The notes: generated by a model not told the origin, from the sequence alone. A stretch of DNA of 64,000 nt from Verrucomicrobium sp. BvORR034 (GCF_000739635.1 NZ_BATQ01000058.1:1-64000); one strand, 5' to 3'; counted from the first letter of the stretch, positions 1 to 8,841 are shown. Program-made: numbers and translations.

Positions 1-331
1 TGACCGCGTTTTTACAAACGTAGCTACGAGTTGCTTCTGCTGCGGTGCGGGAGGGGGGAAGCTTGTGGATGCATTCGTGAGAATGCGTGGGTGCAAGTGG
101 TCGTGTAGGGCGGCTTGACCTCTTGTCGTGCGAGCGATGCCCCCCTGACCGCGTTTTTACGAACGCAGATACGAGCTTCTTCTGCGGCGGTGTGGGAGGG
201 GAAGGAAGCTTGTAGATGCATTCGTGAGAATGCGTGGATGCAAATGGCCGAGTGGGGCGGCTTGGCCTCTTGTCGTGCGAGCGATACCCCCTGACCGCGT
301 TTTTACAAACGCAGCTACGAGATACTTCTGC
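1..331. repeat. Tandem ~146-bp repeat array, about 2.3 copies, cut by window start
   Basis: Three successive copies begin with the same block (TGACCGCGTTTTTAC) at positions 1, 146 and 292. The first two units are about 145-146 bp. The third follows the pattern for about 40 bp, to near 331, and then diverges. Each full unit has two short inverted repeats: GCGTTT-TTAC-AAACGC near its start, where base changes between copies mostly keep pairing, and GCATTC-GTGA-GAATGC near its middle. The conserved tail TCTTGTCGTGCGAGCGAT precedes each junction. Copies differ by scattered substitutions and small indels, so they are not recent duplicates. No coding frame is convincing. The array probably continues left of the window. 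Confidence 0.85.
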
Positions 332-621
332 GACAAGGTTCCATTCTTGAACTGGGCTTCATCTTCTGGGAGGCGTGTTCGTCGTCGGTGTGCATTGGCT
401 GATCCATCATTCAAACCTGCGACCAACTCAGCCCCCGAAGGATCAGGTCTGACAGGGCAGTTCAGTTGTCTCGTGCGATTTTCCTGCTCGGAGGTGCGAG
501 GGAAGTGCATTCTGCATGTTTGCTGCTTTGAGCGACAGCCTGCCCAGTCCCACAATCGCTTCACGCTGAGCGCTTGGATTTTGTGGTGGCGGTTTGGTAT
601 GTCCCGTGCCCAAGGGCTGGC
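332..621. other. Intergenic stretch without recognisable gene
   Basis: About 290 bases between the repeat array and the metallopeptidase gene. Open frames run through it on both strands, but they continue into the repeat array and have no recognisable protein content. No clear terminator or strong sigma-70 promoter was seen. The promoter of the downstream gene is presumably here. Confidence 0.5.
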
Positions 622-1770
622 ATGCTTTTCTTCAACCTTCCCAAGCGCCCCGTCGCGGTTCCCTCCACATGTGAGTGTGGTACCATCGTCTTTTTCGAGA
701 ACACCGTCTGTGTCGGTTGCGGTCGCCTGCTGGGGTATGTGCCGGAGACGGGGCGGGTTCATTCGTTCACGCAGGAGGCCTCCTCAGGAAACTACCGCAG
801 TGGTGATCCTGCGCTGAAGCAGCGGCGCTACCGCTCCTGCGAGCACCGGGGCGGTGTTCTCGGCTGCAACTGGATGATCCCTACCGGGGAATCGGTCAAC
901 CAATGCCAGTCCTGCTTGCTGACCCGGACCTACCCAGACATCAACATCCCCGGCAATGATGCCAAGTGGGCCCAGGCGGAGGCCGCCAAGCGGCGGGTGG
1001 CTTCGCAGTTGCAGCGTTTGGGCATCCCGCTTGTGTCACAGTTGCTTGCGCCGGAAGGGGTATGTTTTGATTTTCTGCAAACCTCACCTGGCGATGCGCC
1101 CGTCATCACCGGGCATGAGAATGGCGTCATCACCCTGAATGTGGATGAGGCCGATGCCGCCTCTCGCGAGCTGGTCAGGCAGCAGTTGGGGGAGGAGTTT
1201 CGCACTCTGGCCGGACACATGCGTCATGAACTGGCGCACTATTATTGGGACGTACTGGCGTCCGACCCCACGTGGCTGGCAGCATTCCGGCAGCGCTTCG
1301 GAGACGAGCAAGTGGACTATGGCGGCAGTCTCACTCAGTTCTATGGGGGAGGGGCGCGGCTCGACTGGAACCAGGACTGCATCACACCCTACGCCTCAGC
1401 GCACCCGTGGGAGGACTGGGCGGAGACCTTTGCTCACTTCCTGCATCTGCATGAGGGCGTGCACGTGGCACGCACTTATGGGTTGGAAGGCGGACAGTTG
1501 CCGTTCGCGATTCAGAAGTTTGATTTGAAGGTGCTCGGACCTCGAGTGCCCAAGCGGGAGGCGCGCTTCTTCCTGGAGGATATCAATGCGTGGGTGAAGC
1601 TCAGTCTGCTAACCAACGAGATGTCCCGTGCGCTGGGGCACCCCAATTCCTATCCCTTCGTGCTCAACGGCCCGGTCGTTGGGAAGTTGTGGTTTGTCCG
1701 ACAGAGCATCTCCCTCATTGCCGAGCGATTGCACGGAGCGAGCCAGACGGCCTGGTCGGCAGCTGCTTGA
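622..1770 (+). CDS. Putative zinc-binding metallopeptidase with N-terminal zinc ribbon
   Basis: A 382-residue protein. The N-terminus has paired cysteine motifs (CEC near residue 16, CVGC near 30, later cysteines near 74 and 100) that look like a zinc ribbon. The centre has the zincin motif HELAHYYWD, with HExxH as zinc ligands and catalytic glutamate. A downstream WEDWAETFAHFLH segment probably supplies further ligands. This layout matches the bacterial family of putative zinc-binding metallopeptidases with an N-terminal ribbon (DUF2248-like), whose substrates are unknown. No signal peptide is seen, so it is likely cytoplasmic. The ATG at 622 is chosen because AAGGG lies just upstream; a TTG at 574 would add 16 unlikely residues. 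It stands alone, with no obvious operon partner. Confidence 0.8.
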   Translation: MLFFNLPKRPVAVPSTCECGTIVFFENTVCVGCGRLLGYVPETGRVHSFTQEASSGNYRSGDPALKQRRYRSCEHRGGVLGCNWMIPTGESVNQCQSCLLTRTYPDINIPGNDAKWAQAEAAKRRVASQLQRLGIPLVSQLLAPEGVCFDFLQTSPGDAPVITGHENGVITLNVDEADAASRELVRQQLGEEFRTLAGHMRHELAHYYWDVLASDPTWLAAFRQRFGDEQVDYGGSLTQFYGGGARLDWNQDCITPYASAHPWEDWAETFAHFLHLHEGVHVARTYGLEGGQLPFAIQKFDLKVLGPRVPKREARFFLEDINAWVKLSLLTNEMSRALGHPNSYPFVLNGPVVGKLWFVRQSISLIAERLHGASQTAWSAAA

Positions 1771-1889
1771 CGAGGTGCCGAGCGGGCGAAGACGTCTGGA
1801 AGGCCAGCTTGTCGGCAAGACTCCGCCGATTGTGCTGAATAGCGTTTGACGGCACGGTCCGACGTCGCTCATTTGCGGTCGTTTCTTGC

Positions 1890-3719
1890 ATGAAGCTGAT
1901 CCGATCCCTTGCCCTAGGAAGATTCGCCTCCGGGGAGTTTCTCCGCCGCGTTGTATTGTGTCTGGGGTTGGCGATGCTTTCCGGTGCCGGAACGTTGCAA
2001 GCCCAGGCCTATCGCGGGGGCACTCAGACAGGGCCGTCCTTCGATGACATCCCCGTGATCGTTTACCGGATGGTCATTCTGGAAAGCCGGCGTCCGCTTG
2101 TCGAACACGGGGCGCAGTTTTCTGAAGCAGATTTTTCCACCCGGTTGCAGCAATGGCGCACGAGTGGCTCTGCTGATGTGGTAGTGGACAAGGGATTCAT
2201 CCTTCCAGAAGGCGCTCAGGCCATTGATCCGAACTTCAGTGGTGCGGGCGGCCGGGCTCTCATGATGGGCACGCAGGACAACCGGTCTCCCGGGCCGGCG
2301 ATGCGTCTCAAGTCCGGCCGTACGGCAGATGGATTCCATTCTGAAGTGAAGCTCAGTGTTTGGGCAATGTCGGGTCAGTCACTCAAGGACAGCCTCGCCA
2401 CCTTGGAAAACCCCGCGATGGTGGCAGGCTCAGCTCCTGTGAGCAGCCAGGGTCCCAAAGTTGCCGAGGTGCCCTGCCAGCAGGGCCCGGAAGTGCAGCA
2501 TGCTTGGAACAGCGCCTTGCGGACGGTGACGGCTCTGGTGTGCCAGTCCGGTGAAGGTTCAGGTCGCTACTGCAACATCTTCCTGAATCCCATTTCCTCC
2601 CGGCCATCCTGGATCGATCAGCCCGGATTGCCCAAGCAGTACAAGTCGGCTGACTTGCGAATGGTAGGAGGAGCGGTGCCCTCGAGCACTTTCTGGAGCT
2701 ACATCAAGAACACCCGGCCGGACATCATTCGTCCCAAGGTGATGGGTGGGGGGATCCTCGAACTTTTCTGGAGCGATACCGAATGGCAGACCTTCACGGA
2801 CCTGACCAAGCAGGCGGGCACTGCGTGGGCCAATTTGCCAGATGCCCGGCTCTCAGCGGAGAAGCCTTCCATCAAGCTGAACTCCCCGCAGATGAACGTC
2901 AGCATCTCCCTGGCCAGCGAACTGCCATCGCAAGGCTATCTGCTGAAGCTGGACTGCCCCACCATGACCTCCGAGAGCAGCGGAACAAAGCTCACGGGAG
3001 ACCAGTTTGGCATCTCGCTTCCGGCGTTGTGTGAATCGCACCAACATCGGTGGACAGTCTTCGCCCGGCTGGCGGGCAACGTGACCTATCTGCTCGCATT
3101 TCGACCTCAGTTTGAGGAAGCGGCGAATGTGGAGCCTTCCCGCGCCGTCGCCGTTCCAGATGCTCTCCCCGGAGGCAAGGCCACCGTGCCGGAGATCTCT
3201 GCTCCGGCACCGGTCGCCCCGATGCCTGAGCCCAAAGGTCCACCCCCGCTGCCCGAGGCTCCTCCCATGGCTCCGGTGCCAGCCGCTCAAGCGCTCCAGC
3301 TCTACGCAGGCGAGTGGCAGGGCACCATCTATGGCCGTCCCAACGCTCGCATGCGCCTCAGTTGCATGTGGGATGAAAAGCGGCAGGAACTGACCCGTGA
3401 TACCAAAATCGACATGGAGCCTGGTTATTCCCGGCCCATTCTGAACACCACGGTCTTGAGCCGTGATCCGGTGACCGGGGCGTTCAAGTCCCGCATGGTA
3501 CCCACCACCAAGACGCCTCCGGCGATCGCCGATGGCGAATGGGATGCCGTCAAGCGCACCTTCACGTGGAGCTCGGTGGACAAGCGCACCGGCAGCCGCA
3601 TGGTCACGACGGCCATGTTCCCTCTGGAGGGTGTGATGGAATGGCGTCAGGTCCTTACCCACTCAAGTGGGGAAGAGGCGATCAATGAAGGTGGGCGGAG
3701 TGTACGGGTAAAGCGCTAA
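1890..3719 (+). CDS. Secreted protein of unknown function, upstream member of a tandem paralogous pair
   Basis: A 609-residue protein with an N-terminal hydrophobic export signal ending near AQA (about residue 40). The first part carries a block (FDDIPVIVYRMV ... VVVDKGFILPEGA) also found in the next gene. A proline/alanine-rich linker at about 420-465 separates it from a C-terminal domain of about 140 residues (YAGEWQGTIYG ... EGVMEWRQ). That domain resembles DUF1579-type or lipocalin-like beta domains in its repeated xGEWxGxI and MEW motifs. It is probably periplasmic or cell-surface. The start is the ATG at 1890. Function is not recognised; pairing with the neighbouring paralogue suggests duplication and divergence. 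Confidence 0.75.
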   Translation: MKLIRSLALGRFASGEFLRRVVLCLGLAMLSGAGTLQAQAYRGGTQTGPSFDDIPVIVYRMVILESRRPLVEHGAQFSEADFSTRLQQWRTSGSADVVVDKGFILPEGAQAIDPNFSGAGGRALMMGTQDNRSPGPAMRLKSGRTADGFHSEVKLSVWAMSGQSLKDSLATLENPAMVAGSAPVSSQGPKVAEVPCQQGPEVQHAWNSALRTVTALVCQSGEGSGRYCNIFLNPISSRPSWIDQPGLPKQYKSADLRMVGGAVPSSTFWSYIKNTRPDIIRPKVMGGGILELFWSDTEWQTFTDLTKQAGTAWANLPDARLSAEKPSIKLNSPQMNVSISLASELPSQGYLLKLDCPTMTSESSGTKLTGDQFGISLPALCESHQHRWTVFARLAGNVTYLLAFRPQFEEAANVEPSRAVAVPDALPGGKATVPEISAPAPVAPMPEPKGPPPLPEAPPMAPVPAAQALQLYAGEWQGTIYGRPNARMRLSCMWDEKRQELTRDTKIDMEPGYSRPILNTTVLSRDPVTGAFKSRMVPTTKTPPAIADGEWDAVKRTFTWSSVDKRTGSRMVTTAMFPLEGVMEWRQVLTHSSGEEAINEGGRSVRVKR

Positions 3720-3837
3720 CTGCTTATCAGTTGCGATAGAGAGGTGGCAGAACAGGTCCTTGCGGCATTGCGCTTTGCGTTTGACGACAGGAGCTGGAAC
3801 CCCTTCTGTGTTGGCAGTAGCTTATCCATAAATTTCC

Positions 3838-5595
3838 ATGATTTCTCCGCGTCGCGTCTCCCGTCTCCATCGCTGGCCGGTTCTTAAAAGCGCAGTCTTG
3901 GCCGCTGTGTTGGGAGGGGTGCAAGTCTTGGCGTCGGCAACTGCGGCAGCTGCTCCCGCGGGGCCACCCTCCTATGACGATGTCCCTGTGTTGGTCTGCC
4001 GCCTCGTGGTAGTGGAAAGCACGTCCCAACTGGTGGACAAAGGAACGCAGTTGAGTGAATCCGCCTTCAATCAGGAATTGGAGCGCTGGCGTTCTACGGG
4101 CGGGGGCGAAGTGATCGTGGACGAAGGTTTCTTGATGCCTGTCGGTGCTGGGACGGTGAGCCCTCATTTTGATTCTGCCGGTGGGCAGGTGGTGCCAATG
4201 CCTGGGGGCGCGGGCGTGAGGGAGCCGGGGCTGACCTTGCGAATGGTGGCTCAGGCCCATGGGGCGAAGTTTCAGATCGCCGCGGCATTCGGAGCCTGGA
4301 GTCCCCCGGGAAAATCTCTGAAGGAGGGGCTTACCCTGACGCGATTGCTGCGTGCCCCCATGGAAGGGCGAACCGCTGGAGTGCTGGCAAGCCTGCAAGG
4401 GAGTCAGGCGGGCAAGGAGCTGGAGTACCAGTGGGAAACCGGACTGCAGCAAGCCACGGCTGTGTCGGGGCATTTGCTGCAGGGAGCGGGGGCGCGACTG
4501 CACCACTCTGTTTTCATTTTGCCGATTGCCACCCGTCCCTCGCTGGTGGCTCAGCCAGGCCAGCCTGTTCGTTTTCAGGGCGGGAGCCTGCAGTTGGTGG
4601 AGGGGCGAGTGCCCAGTTCGCTCTTCTGGCGGGTGGTGAACCATGTGCGCCCGGATCTTGCCCGACCGCCTGCCTATGCGGGGCGGGTGCTGGATCTCTA
4701 CTGGCCAGATGAAAAGTGGGGACTGCTGGTCAAAACCATGCAGGAAGCTGGGGGCTCATTTTCGGCCCTTCCGACGTTGCCGCTGACGGCCACCCCGGAA
4801 CCCCAACGAGTGGTGGGAAATGCCATGGTGGTCCGATGGAAATGGCAAATGCCCCTGCCAAGTGCGGCTTTCACCGTGGATATCGAAGATCCGCTCTCCG
4901 ATGGTGCGTCGGGCGGTGAGCCACTCGTCCGCCACTGCGAATCGCATCAAGGCCGCTGGATATTGTTTGCCCGCCCCATTGGCGAAGAGACGAGGCTGAT
5001 GGCCTTCCGCGCTACTTTCACGGGAGGTGAGACTGTGCCGGTGAAAGCCCTGGCGGTGACTGAGGAAACCATTGCCATGCCGGTAGCCGCGCCGGTCAAA
5101 ACTGCTGTCGCAGTCCCGGTCTCGCCCTCGGCTGTCACTGCTGCGTCCAAGGCGAATGCCCAAGGACCGCTGGACCTCTATGCTGGGGAGTGGTCAGGCA
5201 CGATCAACGGCCAGGCCAACTCCCGCGTGAAGATGATCTGCAACTGGAATTCGTCACGCACCCAATTAATGCGTGATAGCAGCGTCACGATCGATTCTGC
5301 CACACAGTCACCGGTGTACAGCTCCATGATCATGAAGTTCGATGAGCTGACGGGCAAGTTTCACTCCCAGATCGTGGCGAAGGATACCGACACCCCAAGT
5401 GTGGCAGAGGGGAGCTACGATGCAGCGACGAAGACTTTCATCTGGACCGCCGCCAATGACCTCACAGGTTATACTATGGTGACCCGGGCGGTGTTTCCTC
5501 GAGATGGCGTCATGGAATGGACTCAATCCGTTCTGGACCGAGAAGGGAATCTGGTCAGCCAGGGGGGCGGAAAGAACGTCCGTCAACGCCGCTAG
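3838..5595 (+). CDS. Secreted protein of unknown function, downstream member of the tandem pair
   Basis: A 585-residue exported protein with a hydrophobic signal (about residues 18-40, ending AAAAPA). It shares the architecture of the gene at 1890-3719: an N-terminal block (YDDVPVLVCRLVVVES ... VIVDEGFLMP), a middle region with the shared VPSS.FW motif, an Ala/Pro/Val linker, and the C-terminal YAGEWSGTINGQ ... DGVMEWTQ domain. The two are clearly homologous but well diverged, so the duplication is old. The start is an ATG at 3838, 118 bases after its paralogue, so it may have its own promoter. Its stop overlaps the convergent methyltransferase stop by four bases. Function is unknown. Confidence 0.75.
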   Translation: MISPRRVSRLHRWPVLKSAVLAAVLGGVQVLASATAAAAPAGPPSYDDVPVLVCRLVVVESTSQLVDKGTQLSESAFNQELERWRSTGGGEVIVDEGFLMPVGAGTVSPHFDSAGGQVVPMPGGAGVREPGLTLRMVAQAHGAKFQIAAAFGAWSPPGKSLKEGLTLTRLLRAPMEGRTAGVLASLQGSQAGKELEYQWETGLQQATAVSGHLLQGAGARLHHSVFILPIATRPSLVAQPGQPVRFQGGSLQLVEGRVPSSLFWRVVNHVRPDLARPPAYAGRVLDLYWPDEKWGLLVKTMQEAGGSFSALPTLPLTATPEPQRVVGNAMVVRWKWQMPLPSAAFTVDIEDPLSDGASGGEPLVRHCESHQGRWILFARPIGEETRLMAFRATFTGGETVPVKALAVTEETIAMPVAAPVKTAVAVPVSPSAVTAASKANAQGPLDLYAGEWSGTINGQANSRVKMICNWNSSRTQLMRDSSVTIDSATQSPVYSSMIMKFDELTGKFHSQIVAKDTDTPSVAEGSYDAATKTFIWTAANDLTGYTMVTRAVFPRDGVMEWTQSVLDREGNLVSQGGGKNVRQRR

Positions 5596-6338
5596 GCCAC
5601 ACCATTCTCCTGGGCGGCTCCTCGTCCGAAGATCAGCAAGTGATTGTTGAAGGGCGTGCCCTCGTGAAGGGGGCGGGCTGTGAGCAACTGCAAGCCGGCC
5701 TCATGCAGCACCGCCTCCAGTTGCCCTTGCTCCGGATAGGAGACGGGCGGGGACTTCATGAGTTTCACGCGGTTCATGAGCCTATCCGTCATGAGGGTGA
5801 CGCGGTAGCGCCAGTTGTCCGCCTTCAAGCCAGTACGAATCACCAGCCGCCCACCAGGGGCCACATGACGGGCAGCAGAGGTGAGCAAGGTCGCCTGTGC
5901 GTCGGTGGGCAGGTAGTGCAGCACATCCAGGAGGCAGACGTGACCAGAGATGTCTGGCCAGGGATCGCGGGCGTCCCCCTGATGAAACACGGGTGGATTG
6001 GGCAGAGCCTCCGCCGCCTTCCGCGCCGCAGCGATCTTATGGGGATCGAAGTCCAACCCATGCAGCGGACCCAGTGCGCCGCGTTCGAGGAGATAAAAGC
6101 AAAGCAGACCAGTCCCGCAGCCTACGTCCAGCACGGGCAGTGACGAGCCCGCCAACAAACCACCGACCCCTTGGTAAAGCGGATCCATCTTCACCTTCCA
6201 GTAGGCAAAGTGACGGTCGAACGGCGTGCCATACCGACCCGAAATGTTCCGGGCGACCACCTTGAGTGGATGAGCATCCGGCCGCCTCGCCACGAGGGGG
6301 GGAGGCGCTGGAGCCGGGGCTGGAGGAAGCGGGGTCAA
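5592..6338 (-). CDS. Class I SAM-dependent methyltransferase
   Basis: About 248 residues. SAM-binding motif I is clear (VLDVGCGTG near residue 70), followed by an acidic motif II (GLDFDPHKI) and the motif IV/post-I block (LLDVLHYLPTDAQATLL). The N-terminus is proline-rich and its start is uncertain: a TTG at 6338 opens the longest frame, with GTG codons soon after and no good ribosome site at any of them. It is the last gene of a three-gene minus-strand set (glycosyltransferase, lipoprotein, methyltransferase), 11 bases behind the lipoprotein gene. The substrate is not evident; context suggests an envelope lipid, glycan or small molecule. Its stop overlaps the convergent upstream gene. Confidence 0.8.
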   Translation of the reverse strand: MTPLPPAPAPAPPPLVARRPDAHPLKVVARNISGRYGTPFDRHFAYWKVKMDPLYQGVGGLLAGSSLPVLDVGCGTGLLCFYLLERGALGPLHGLDFDPHKIAAARKAAEALPNPPVFHQGDARDPWPDISGHVCLLDVLHYLPTDAQATLLTSAARHVAPGGRLVIRTGLKADNWRYRVTLMTDRLMNRVKLMKSPPVSYPEQGQLEAVLHEAGLQLLTARPLHEGTPFNNHLLIFGRGAAQENGVA

Positions 6339-6349
6339 CGAGGGGAGAA

Positions 6350-6973
6350 TTATAGCAGGTCGGTACCGTAGGTGCCTGACGCTGGAGACTTGAGCCGCGA
6401 CCGCAGGGCGCTGTCATCCAGGGCACGGTCAATCACATCCTGCAAGGCGCGGGACATCAACTCCCGCAACACGGGGATCGGAGAGCCGCTTCCGGGCATG
6501 TAGGCCCCCATTTCCCGCTCACCCGAATAGACACGGCTGAAAAGCACCTGGCCGCCCCCGGACCGAACCACATTCACACGGATCTTAACATAAGCTGCAG
6601 GTCTGACGACCTGATCGCAGCGCAGTTCGAGGATCTCGCCGGTGATCATGTAAGGAGCGGTGGTATGGGAAACCAGCATCTTCCGTGCGCTCAAACCGTG
6701 CGCGAAGGCATTGCGCACCAGTTCTGCCACCGGCACGTTGGCCATGATGTTTTCGATCGGTGTCCCGATAGGCGTTTTGACGGTTCCCAAATAGTAGGGG
6801 TGATCGTTGCGCAAATCGGCGAAGCGGCCGGCGGCGACGCGACGAGGTCCAACGGGGCCCTGGCTCAGTCCTGGTTGGTAGTCCAGGCTGACCGGAGTCG
6901 AGGAGCAGGCGGCGAGAATCAGCGCCATACCGGCGCCCAAATAGAATCTAAGCAGCGTCGCGGGAAATCTCAT
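6350..6973 (-). CDS. Predicted outer-membrane or periplasmic lipoprotein
   Basis: A 207-residue protein with a type II signal peptide: a hydrophobic stretch followed by lipobox LAAC, with the lipidated cysteine at about residue 23. The mature part has a mixed alpha/beta pattern (RVAAGRFADLRND ... YMITGEILELRCD ... VNVVRSGGGQVLFSRVYSGE), loosely like small YajG-type lipoproteins, but no family is assigned. It starts five bases after the stop of the glycosyltransferase gene and is followed 11 bases later by the methyltransferase, so the three are probably co-transcribed. It would be processed by the Lnt pathway encoded at 26471-28222. Confidence 0.75.
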   Translation of the reverse strand: MRFPATLLRFYLGAGMALILAACSSTPVSLDYQPGLSQGPVGPRRVAAGRFADLRNDHPYYLGTVKTPIGTPIENIMANVPVAELVRNAFAHGLSARKMLVSHTTAPYMITGEILELRCDQVVRPAAYVKIRVNVVRSGGGQVLFSRVYSGEREMGAYMPGSGSPIPVLRELMSRALQDVIDRALDDSALRSRLKSPASGTYGTDLL

Positions 6974-6978
6974 GGGAA

Positions 6979-7740
6979 CTAATTACTACGGAGCTTCCTT
7001 CCAAGCAACTTTGGAAGTCTTAACAGAAAGCCAAAGAAGAGCCGGGTGAACATCCAGGTGAGCAACACGTTGTCCCGGTAATAGTTGAAATGGGACACTC
7101 CGCCTTCGGCTTTGGTGAAATATCGGCACGGAGCGGGGACATTGAGAGGAGGGTGACCTTTCCAGATCAGCCGCATGGCCACCTCGGGGTCGAAGTCAAA
7201 GCGGCGGGCCCAGCGGGTCTTGTGCATGACCTGCTTGAGAGGTGCCGCAGGGTAAACGCGGAATCCGAAGAGACAGTCACCCAGATCAGACATCGTCTCC
7301 AGCCGGGCCCACCAGTTCGCGATCCGCCGGCCACGCAGACGGATGAGAGGGGCGCTGCTGTCAAATTGGGGCAAACCCAGCACGACCGCCTCCGGCTTGC
7401 TCTGGGAAGCTTCCATGAATTTCCTGATCGAGCCGGAGGCATGCTGCCCATCGGCATCCATGGTCAGCACATGCGTGTAACCTTCGGCCACGGCCTCGGT
7501 GGTGCCCCGCAATACGGCAGAGCCCTTGCCGGAATTTGTCGGCAGTTTGAGAATTCTGAGGTCGCCTTCGTGCTCGGACAAGAGCGCTTCCACTGCCTTC
7601 TCACTACCATCGGTGCTGCCATCCACCACCACCCACACCGGTGACCATTCTTCCAATGCACCCTTCACCGTCTCCACGAGCTTTGCGCCCGTGTTGAAGG
7701 AGGGAATCAGTAGAAGGTGAGTACGGGAGCGTTCTGGCAT
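6979..7740 (-). CDS. Family 2 glycosyltransferase
   Basis: A 253-residue GT-A fold glycosyltransferase. The N-terminus reads LLLIPSFNTG, the nucleotide-binding strand WVVVDGSTDGS, and the metal-binding DxD-type motif MDADGQHA is near residue 93. The C-terminal part is basic and hydrophobic (TWMFTRLFFGFLLRLPKLLGRK), suggesting peripheral membrane attachment as in dolichyl-phosphate-sugar synthase relatives. It is the first gene of a minus-strand cassette with a lipoprotein and a methyltransferase. The ATG at 7740 is the only good start. Acceptor and sugar are unknown. A similar mix of enzymes occurs in some aryl polyene clusters, but no polyene ketosynthase genes are nearby. Confidence 0.85.
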   Translation of the reverse strand: MPERSRTHLLLIPSFNTGAKLVETVKGALEEWSPVWVVVDGSTDGSEKAVEALLSEHEGDLRILKLPTNSGKGSAVLRGTTEAVAEGYTHVLTMDADGQHASGSIRKFMEASQSKPEAVVLGLPQFDSSAPLIRLRGRRIANWWARLETMSDLGDCLFGFRVYPAAPLKQVMHKTRWARRFDFDPEVAMRLIWKGHPPLNVPAPCRYFTKAEGGVSHFNYYRDNVLLTWMFTRLFFGFLLRLPKLLGRKLRSN

Positions 7741-7870
7741 CGCGCTGTCTTAGCAGGCAAGTTACGCCGTGCAAAGGTTTGCTTGTTTGAGGGCCTGATT
7801 GGACAAAAACCCGCAAATAAGGGGTGTGTTACGGGGCTCGCATTGCTGGCATGCGGCATCATCCTGCCTT

Positions 7871-7908
7871 GCGGGTGGGCACCCATGGAAAGGCCTTTCC
7901 ACACCCGC
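7871..7908. other. Nested palindrome in the intergenic gap
   Basis: A perfect 14-base palindrome (GGAAAGGCCTTTCC, 7887-7900) lies inside an outer inverted repeat, GCGGGTG (7871-7877) with CACCCGC (7902-7908). It sits in the 201-base gap between the minus-strand proline-rich protein gene and the glycosyltransferase cassette. No T-run follows on either strand, so a classic intrinsic terminator is unlikely. It could be a protein-binding site or an mRNA structure. Confidence 0.4.
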
Positions 7909-7941
7909 TCAGGTCCGTGCAGCAGTCGCAATTTTCTCGAC

Positions 7942-8841
7942 TCAGGGCACGCGAAACACCTTCTGGGTTGTGGGGTCCATCGCCAGCGATCCACTGGAAA
8001 GACCGGTCACGTCCAACTCATTGTAAGGAGGGTAAGGGCTCTTCACGCGACCTGGCTTGGCGGTCTTGGACCCCACCAGCGGGGCACCTGAGGCGGCCGG
8101 GCTGGGCGTGGAGGGTTTCGAATTTGAAGCGGTGCTGGGCTCGTCTGCGACGGTGGGCTCCTGACGGCGGGGCTCCGGCGCTGGCGTGCTGTCGGGACTC
8201 GTCACGGGCGAGTTGGAAGTCGTGGTGACAGGGGAGTGGTTGCCGCTTGCAGGCTTCGAAGGGGTCTCGTCCGGCTTTGGAGTTGCGGGCGCGTTGTTCT
8301 TTGGCGTCTGCGTTTTGCCCAGAGAGGGGGAGGGTTCCTGGCGACGGGTCGGGGGCTCCACGGGTTTCTGCCGCGTAGGCGGTGCAGGTTCCGAAGGAGG
8401 AGACTCGTAAGGAAGGTCCTGTTGCGTCCGCTGGCCGGCATTGGGTCCCTGCCGGCTCACCGGCGGGTCATACTCTTCATCGGGGCTGACAGCCGGATTG
8501 GTGCGAGGGCGAGGGGCCGGACGTTCTGGCTGGTCATAATTTTCCCGATCATAGTCGCCGGAACCGCCAGGAATCGGCGGAGGAGCATCCAGGTTGAAGC
8601 GCCGGGGCTGCCGGCCTTGGCCTTGCGGCGGAGAAGAGCGGGTGGGCGGATATTCGTTGTAGCTGGGCGGTGATTCGTCCCGGTCCACCAAGCCCTTGAA
8701 AAAATTGACGATTCGTGAACCAAGTTTCGCAGGTGGCTGTGATGGGTCGCGGTCTGCCGCGAGGCCTTGGCTGAAGGGAGTGATGAGCAGGGCCGCGGCC
8801 ACAAAAAGGGGGGTGAGGCCGGGCTGGGTGGGCGTTTTCAT
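7942..8841 (-). CDS. Exported proline-rich, probably disordered protein
   Basis: About 299 residues from the ATG at 8841; a TTG at 8877 would add 12. An N-terminal signal peptide (hydrophobic stretch ending GLAADRD, about residue 30) is followed by a short structured-looking segment (GSRIVNFFKGLVDRD). Then come roughly 200 residues very rich in proline, serine, threonine and charged residues, which look intrinsically disordered. The last 40 residues (SPYPPYNELDVTGLSSGSLAMDPTTQKVFRVP) look ordered and could be a conserved tail. No catalytic motif is visible. It may be a periplasmic or cell-wall spacer protein. Confidence 0.65.
   Translation of the reverse strand: MKTPTQPGLTPLFVAAALLITPFSQGLAADRDPSQPPAKLGSRIVNFFKGLVDRDESPPSYNEYPPTRSSPPQGQGRQPRRFNLDAPPPIPGGSGDYDRENYDQPERPAPRPRTNPAVSPDEEYDPPVSRQGPNAGQRTQQDLPYESPPSEPAPPTRQKPVEPPTRRQEPSPSLGKTQTPKNNAPATPKPDETPSKPASGNHSPVTTTSNSPVTSPDSTPAPEPRRQEPTVADEPSTASNSKPSTPSPAASGAPLVGSKTAKPGRVKSPYPPYNELDVTGLSSGSLAMDPTTQKVFRVP

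Noticed and set aside
1-331. CRISPR array
   Set aside because: The repeat unit is ~146 bp with no unique spacers between short identical repeats, and no cas genes are nearby.
5592-7740. Aryl polyene biosynthetic cluster
   Set aside because: Only a glycosyltransferase, lipoprotein and methyltransferase are present; ketosynthase, dehydratase and carrier-protein genes are missing.
7871-7908. Rho-independent terminator for the proline-rich protein gene
   Set aside because: The palindrome is strong but lacks a T-run on either strand.
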